From Calliphora vicina (lineage: Eukaryota > Arthropoda > Insecta > Diptera > Calliphoridae): DNA of 64,000 bases. Both the position numbers and the translations under genes were made by a program. Shown in pieces: positions 57,461-64,000 of this stretch (position 1 is the first letter of the stretch; every line of letters begins with the position of its first letter). The stretch is taken from NCBI RefSeq assembly GCF_958450345.1, contig NC_088784.1, positions 78,145,747 through 78,209,746 on the forward strand, in the 5' to 3' direction. The notes beneath the pieces were generated by a model that was not told where the DNA came from, made no database searches, and was given only the letters and a program-made list of their open reading frames with translations.

Positions 57461-57599
57461 TATAGTACAATGTTTAATCAAATATTGGACCATAATCAAA
57501 TGGTTAAAATTTATAAAGTTCAATATTCAAACAAATCTTGGGTCTTAATGAAACCGTGTTTCTTTTCGAACCTAATATTTTTAATATATAAAAGAGTAA

Positions 57600-58900
57600 C
57601 GTTACTGACTGACTGATTCATCATCGCACAGCCCAAACGACTAAAGTTAGAATCATGAAATTTTAATTGTGGGTTCCTCCCTCCTCAAAACGATCCGATA
57701 AGAAGGGATTTTTGGAAATTCGAACGTTTAGGGGGTAAAAAAGGGTAAATTCGGTAACCTTATACCTTCAAAACTAATAAAGATACAAAAAAACCTAAAA
57801 TTGCATGTTACTCCAATTAAAAAATAGGTGTTTCGTACTTTTTCGAAATTCGAACCTTTTACGGGATAAAACGGGTAAAAACTGTATTTTGGTACTTTTT
57901 TGGCACCCTATGTATCTTTTAAACCAATTAACATAGAAACAAATTTTATATCGTATTCTTTACTTATCAAAAAATAAAAAATATAGGTTTGGTACTTTTT
58001 CGAAATTCGAACCCTTAAGGGATAAAAATTGTGTTTATTTTTGGTACTTTTTAATAAAATATGTTTTTCTATAATTTGATATAGACATTTTATTATGAGC
58101 TCCCACCACGATACAGAAATTTATTTGAATAAAATTTTACCACCGTAATGGGGATAAAAAAGGTATCAAAAAGGTGATAAAATCGGGAAAATACATTTTG
58201 TTGGAAATTATAAAGCCAATTTTGATAATTTGTTTAACATTGGTTCCTGGATTCATACAAAAATTAACTAACCGGGTGTTTTTTGGAACTCGAGTGTCAA
58301 GGTGTATATTGGTCCAAATCCGGGGAAACAGTTTGGTACTTTTTTTAAAACATATTTTTCTGGGGCATATTAACACAGATTTTAATCTTTTGAGACATGT
58401 CTGTAGCATAAACAATTTTGGCAAAATGGAATATTTTTAAATTTCAAACTTGAGGGGTGTTCAAGGAGGAAAAGTGAAATTGGTACTTTTCTCCGAATGG
58501 TACTTTTTTAATATTTTAAATTATTTCACTTATCGACATTAAAGTTAGCTATATGTATCTGAGTGAAGTTAGTGTTAGGAATAGTGGATAATATTTAGGT
58601 ACCAAAATGTAAGAACTGAACTATAGGTACTTTTTTATTCTACTAATGGTACTTTTTGAATTTTCTATAACAATGAACTTAGAAACATGATATTAAGCAT
58701 ATATGGTCCTAAGTGAGTGAGAATTCTAGGGATAGACTTTTTGGTACTTTTTCTTTATTCGAATGGTACTTTTTGTAATTTCTTCACCAATTAACTTAAA
58801 ACCATGAAATTAAGCTTATATGGGAGTGAGTGGGAAACCACAAGTGGGGACTTTTTGGTACTTTTTATATATTATTTGTTAAGAAAATATGAACTTTATT
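57600..58900. repeat. Degenerate repeat region with TGGTACTTTTT modules
   Basis: It opens with TAACGTTACTGACTGACTGA, TTCATCATCGCACAGCCCAA and ACGACTAAAGTTAGAATCAT. GGTACTTTTT then recurs about a dozen times (for example 57890, 57990, 58038, 58335, 58482, 58498, 58628, 58648, 58742, 58767 and 58856), often after CGAAATTCGAACC or a conserved ATATGGGAGTGAGTG-type phrase. Units of about 100-150 bp can be guessed. The identity of the element is unknown. Confidence 0.5.
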
Positions 58901-60034
58901 AAGAAAATTGTGGATCTGTACAGATTCCAATATTTAAACAAATCGTGGATCATTCTAAACTTCAATATTTAATTCAATTGTTTCTAAATTTCAATATTTA
59001 ATTATAATGGGGACCTTGCTAAACTCCAATATACAATCAAATTGTGGAATTGTGGATAAAGTCTAATATTGTGTCAAATCGTTTGTATTTTTATGGTTCA
59101 ATCAAATCGTGCTTCATTAAATTTCTTACATTTCACCTAAATGTTCTGTTATTTTTTAAAATCTCTGTTAAAAAAGTTCATAAACTTTGTTTTTTTTTTG
59201 GTTGGATTTAAGTATTTAATTTAAATTCAAAACAAAAAGAGAACAAAAAATGATTTACTTATGCATGCATGCATTGCATATAGACATTCCGGCAAGCAGG
59301 CAGGCAGTAGTCATTCATGCATGCACAAGTCAGGCATATAAATGTCGTGAGTTAAAGATTTGTTGATGTTTAATTGTTTTTTCAATTCGAATTTTGTTTT
59401 TATATCAGCCACTTTAAATTGTCATAAAAAATTAGTTTTTCAATTTGTTAACATGCCTCTTGTTTTTTTGTTTCTCTTGTTCTGCATGTTTCAAATTTGA
59501 TGTGGCAAGTTGGAAACTTTCTTAAATTTTATAATGTTTGTATTAAATTTGTTCATGTGTTTGTTTGTTTTTTTGTCAGCTCTTTACTTCATAGATTATT
59601 TATTACAATCGTAAATCTTTCCTGCTGGTTACAACATTTTCTTGTGTGAGCACCACTTTCCTTATTGTTGTCTTGTCATTGTAATAGAGTTGCTTGATTG
59701 TTTATTTTTTTTCTTTTTATTTATTGACAGATTTTATCACGGAAACTAGTTAACAAAATATGTATGTATAAAAAAAAACACACGAGAATTTTTTATGATC
59801 GATCATAAAAATACAATTTGTTTTCAATTAGTCAGTATTTGTTTTTCTTTCTTTTATACAGCTATATAGAATAAATAAACAAAAAAGAACTAAATTGAAA
59901 ATGAAACATGAAAACAAGAACTAGTTGATGGTTGAGTTTTAGTATTTTGGGAAGAAAAATCAATAAATTTATAGTGAAAATTATTAAGGATATTACAGAA
60001 ATATAGCACAATTTTTGGTACTCATGGCTATTTG
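58901..60034. other. Non-coding stretch
   Basis: ATGCATGCATGCATTGCATA near 59262, GGCAAGCAGGCAGGCAG near 59292 and ATTCATGCATGCAC near 59314 form a short simple-sequence cluster. Otherwise AT-rich with no gene. Confidence 0.4.
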
Positions 60035-61540
60035 AACTGTTATACTTTAGATTTTCTATAGAAAAAACTGTTATACAAAAGATTTTCTATAGAAAAAACT
60101 GTTATACACAAGATTTTCTATAGAAAATACTGTTATACGCAAGATTTTCTATAGAAAATACTGTTATACACAAGATTTTCTATAGAAAATACTGTTATAC
60201 ACAATATATTCCATAGAAAATACTGTAATACAAAAGAAAATACTGTTATACGCAAGATATTCTACATAAAGTACTGTTATACACACGATTTTCTGTAGAA
60301 AGCTGTTATACACAAGATTTTCTAAAGAAAATACTGTTATACACAATATATTGCATAGAAAATACTGTAATGCAAAAGAAAATACTGTTATACACAAGAT
60401 TTTCTTTAGAAAATACAAGATTTTCTATAGAAAATACAAGATTTTCTATAGAAAATACTGTTATACACAAGATTTTCTACATAAAGTACTGTTATACACA
60501 AGATTTTCTACATAAAGTACTTTTATACACACGATTTTCTATAGAAAACTGTTACACACAAGATTTTCTAAAGAAAATACTGTTATACACAATATATTCC
60601 ATAGAAAATACTGTAATGCAAAAGAAAATACTGTTATACACAAGATTTTCTATAGAAAATACTGTTATACACAAGATTTTCTAAAGAAAATACTGTTATA
60701 CAGAAGATTTTGTAAAGAAAATACTGTTATACACAAGATTTTCTGAAGAAAATACTGTTATACACAAGATTTTCTAAAAAAAATACTGTTATACACAAGA
60801 TTTTCTGAAGAAAATACTGTTATACACAAGAATTTCTACAGAAAATACTGTTATACACACGATTTTCTATAGAAAACTGTTATACACAAGATTTTCTAAA
60901 GAAAATACTGTTATACACAATATATTCCATAGAAAATACTGTAATGCAAAAGAAAATACTGTTATACACAAGATTTTCTTTAGAAAATACTGTTATACAC
61001 AAGATTTACTATAGAAAATAATGTTATACACAAGATTTTCTAAAGAAAATACTGTTATACAGAAGATTTTGTAAAGAAAATACTGTTATACACAAGATTT
61101 TCTGAAGAAAATACTGTTATACACAAGATTTTCTAAAAAAAATACTGTTATACACAAGATTTTCTGAAGAAAATACTGTTATACACAAGAATTTCTACAG
61201 AAAATACTGTTATACACACGATTTTCTATAGAAAACTGTTATACACAAGATTTTCTAAAGAAAATACTGTTATACACAATATATTCCATAGAAAATACTG
61301 TAATGCAAAAGAAAATACTGTTATACACAAGATTTTCTTTAGAAAATACTGTTATACACAAGATTTTCTATAGAAAATACTGTTATACACAAGATTTTCT
61401 ATAGAAAATACTGTTATACACAAGAGTTTCTAAAGAAAATACTGTTATACACAAGATTTTCTGAAGAAAATACTGCTATACACAAGATTTTCGAAAGAAA
61501 ATTTTGTTATACACAATACTTTCTACAGAAAATTCTATCT
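60035..61540. repeat. 31-bp satellite, block 2, with higher-order structure
   Basis: The monomer is ACTGTTATACACAAGATTTT plus CTATAGAAAAT, differing from block 1 mainly in CAAGATTTT versus CAAACTTTT. A marker variant, AATATATTCCATAGAAAATA followed by CTGTAATGCAAAAG, recurs at about 60203, 60345 (GCATAG form), 60591, 60919 and 61279. Spacings are 142, 246, 328 and 360 bp, and the two longest intervals have the same monomer order. This is a higher-order repeat that grew by block duplication. Confidence 0.92.
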
Positions 61541-61571
61541 TGTTTTTAGAACATATTTGGCCTCTTTATGG

Positions 61572-62045
61572 CATATTTTTTTTATACCCATCATCAAAAA
61601 AGATGGAGGGTATATTGGATTTGTCATTGTGTTTTTAACACATCGAAATATTCATTGCAAAAATATATATATTCTGGGTCCTTATAAAATTCCAAGACCA
61701 TCTAACTATGTCCGTCAGTCTGTCTGTCTGTTGAAAATTCGATAGGGCCCCAACAGAAGGAGCTAACTGGCTAAAATTCTCCATAAATATCCTCTGTTGA
61801 TTAAGTTTGGCATTGAAAATCGGTCCATAATTTGACCCAGTCGTCACACAAATATCCCAAGGAATACTATTATGATGAAATGTTGCACAAATTTATTCTA
61901 AGTACTCTGAAAATATACTGTAAAGTATGGCGAACATCGGGCAGTCCCCATACAAGGCCCCTCTGAAAATGACTTGATCATTATTAATTGTCTTATAATA
62001 TTTAATATCGAGATGAAATTGAACATAAACAAGTTTTAAGTGAAC
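61572..62045 (-). repeat. Family B dispersed repeat, 3'-complete inverted copy
   Basis: It starts with the hairpin TATACCCATCATCAAAAAAG and ATGGAGGGTATA. Then come AAATATATATATTCTGGGTC, ACTATGTCCGTCAGTCTGTC, AGGGCCCCAACAGAAGGAGC, ATACTGTAAAGTATGGCGA and TTATTAATTGTCTTATAAT. It ends before the 5' hairpin. It lies just after 31-bp satellite block 2. Confidence 0.65.
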
Positions 62046-63539
62046 CTAAACAGAAAGAAATGATCTGCCTGGACACTGGTTTTCATAGTGTTTAATATTT
62101 AAAAAATCGCTATGGAAACTTCTAGGAAAACACGAATATGGATGTCAGTAGCGACTGCAAATAATATGACAAATCCCAGTAAAACCTCTACTTACATAGA
62201 AACCAGCAAGTAATATTGGAGCATTTCGCTTACAAATGTACTTACATTCACCCAAAGAATATGTAGCTACAAAATAATTGCCTTGTGTGGGAATCGAACC
62301 GACAGGCTCTATTGATTTTTAAAAGCTGTGCTAAATGCAAAAGTCCATTACCAACCTGTATAAAAATAAGTTTTTATTCTACTAATTTAAGTAATGTGCT
62401 GGGTAATGACCACTCATTACAAAATAAATTATGTGGTAACTAGTTGCCATTTCCAAAATTCACAAAATTTTTGCTGGGATGTTATTGTTTGAATTTAAAA
62501 TACAGCTGTTTTGGAAAAAACTAATCATTCGAGCATTTTTAGCTAATTCGAGTGTTCTTTAAAAATATTGGATATCAGTTTTAACAATAACTTTATTGCT
62601 GATTATACTTTTTCAGTGCATTAACAATTTATTTCTATATTTGGAATCTAACCTAAGATAGGATATAGTATCAAAGAAAGGACGATCGTATAAACTTTTC
62701 AAAATACAATATTTAAATTATTCAGTTAGTTTTTGGTTCAATATTTGAAAAAATTCTTAAGTCCATTTCCATTCTAATATTTAAACCAATCATGGGGCTT
62801 TTTTTAGAGTATAAATAATATTACATTTAAAGACATTTAGTCGACTGCTTCTATACAAGCTATATATAGCAGTCATTGCAAGATACGTTAGTTGGTAAAG
62901 GCAAATCTGGTTATTTAATTCCCATTTAATCTCCCTTCAGTATATTCTAACTCTCTATAAATATCTTCCAAATTGATCTTAAATTAATTATTTTAATTAA
63001 TTAAAACATTTAAATTTATTGTTAGTTAATTTATTATATTTTTTTTTGTAGAAATCTGTTTAAATTAATCATATTTCATTTAAACATAAGTATATTTTTA
63101 ATTGTTTTTTTTTTTTTTGTTTCAACAACTTTGACTTTTTAATTTTTCCTGATATTTATGTTTTATATTGCATTCTATATTTGATTTTACTTTTTTTGTT
63201 ATAATTTTTTGTTGTTAAACATTCTATATTAAATATGTATGTGTGCTTGTGGTATTTATTATGTTATCAATTTTGAAATAAAATTTTAATTATTTTAATT
63301 TTATTCATGTATGAGTTTTTAAACAACTTTCATGTACAAGTACGAATTTTATGCATTTTAATGAGTTGGACCAATTGAAAAAAGCAAATGCAATTAAATA
63401 AATAATTGAAAAACAATTTGCCATAACTATGAGAAGATTAGGGCTATTCATAGGTAAAAGGAGTACAGATATTTGTGGAAAAAATAAAAATTTATATTAC
63501 TTAAAATGATTTTGAAAAATTATTTAATTGACTAGGTTT
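62046..63539. other. Non-coding stretch with one tRNA B-box-like word
   Basis: On the minus strand GGTTCGATTCCCACAC near 62288-62303 fits a B box, but no A box or cloverleaf can be found in front of it. The rest is AT-rich. Confidence 0.3.
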
Positions 63540-64000
63540 TCATTTACTAATAAGTAGTTTAGTATCTCAGCAGTTCTAGGAGACTGTCCCGAACTAGTGA
63601 TTTCATCTATCATTTTGGCTGACAGCTACTTACGTGACTAGTTATTTTAATACGTACATGTCCTAAGCAAAGGGTCAATTGTCACTTTTGGATCACAATG
63701 AGACTGTCTGATAACTGGTCCAAAGTTGTCAGCACATTGGATTCACATTCAGGTTACATAGGATCAGTTACCTTACTAGCTACATAACCGATTAATTGAT
63801 TTGGATGCTAACTGACCTTAGATATTCTATTAAAAATATCTCCATAGAAAGTCCAATAACCAATTGCTTGTAGACAAACCTTCCACACACAACTCTCCAA
63901 AATACGGGTTTAAAGTGACCACACTCTAGGTTACTTAGAGACACTAAAGTGACAATTGACTTCACTCTAGGTTACATGGGATGCCAGTATACTTAAGCAA
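63540..64000. repeat. Unidentified repeat with inverted pair, cut by window end
   Basis: Composition becomes less AT-rich. GTCAATTGTCACTTT near 63675 pairs with AAAGTGACAATTGAC near 63946. AGGTTACATAGGAT, CTAGGTTACTTAGAGACA and TAGGTTACATGGGATGCC recur in direct order near 63752, 63927 and 63969. It resembles a foldback or MITE whose other end lies beyond 64000. Confidence 0.45.

Noticed and set aside
62288..62303. Second tRNA-like gene
   Set aside because: Only a B-box word is present. There is no A box and no cloverleaf pairing.

Overview
The window looks like a stretch of very AT-rich, repeat-dense euchromatin from a fly (Diptera, probably a calyptrate such as a blow fly or house-fly relative). 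This is inferred from mariner and Tc1 relics, opa-like CAG/CTG/CAA runs, insect-style splice sites and a Drosophila-like start context. Nothing looks bacterial. There is almost no protein-coding sequence. The one convincing coding piece is a signal-peptide exon at 5450-5571 (+), with a long A/C-rich 5' UTR, a good splice acceptor in front (AG at 4539-4540) and a GTAAGT donor directly behind. I found no convincing second coding exon in the remaining 58 kb, so most of the window is probably the first coding intron of a gene for a secreted or membrane protein, or that intron plus intergenic DNA.

The rest is a layered repeat landscape. (1) Tandem arrays: a decayed 250-300 bp repeat (1-880), a 28-bp satellite (13.6-15.5 kb), a 34-bp satellite in two blocks (19.3-20.3 and 22.0-23.7 kb), a ~378-bp repeat (28.8-31.0 kb), an 8-bp microsatellite (32.9-33.6 kb), and a 31-bp satellite in two blocks 21 kb apart (38.3-39.5 and 60.0-61.5 kb). 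(2) Two related dispersed families, called A and B here. They share a 5' hairpin module (TTCGGCTGTGCCGAA) and end in TATACCC-type inverted repeats. I see about ten A copies and six B copies. (3) DNA-transposon relics: an IR/DR-type Tc1 (6647-8080), a cecropia-type mariner (8.7-9.6 kb), and three internally deleted mariners of one lineage (43.6, 53.8 and 56.4 kb). (4) Several small non-autonomous inverted-repeat elements, including a hAT-like MITE with an 8-bp target duplication (53485-53678), a CACTRATACCCCGG MITE (33776-34066) and a 120-bp CAGCCCAATT MITE (8250-8369). (5) Two long foldback elements with shared termini (11364-12220 and 15938-17235). (6) A relic of a non-LTR retrotransposon with an RNase H domain (25.1-26.9 kb, minus strand). 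(7) A tRNA-related pol III-type sequence near 48.0 kb.

Nesting is common and gives relative ages: Tc1 and a MITE sit inside one B copy, a hAT MITE sits inside another, a CACTR MITE sits inside a dispersed repeat, and an inverted-repeat element sits inside a mariner relic. At three A copies a tandem array lies where the 5' half of the element should be. Family names A, B and C are local labels. All element identities come from reading motifs by eye, without database searches.
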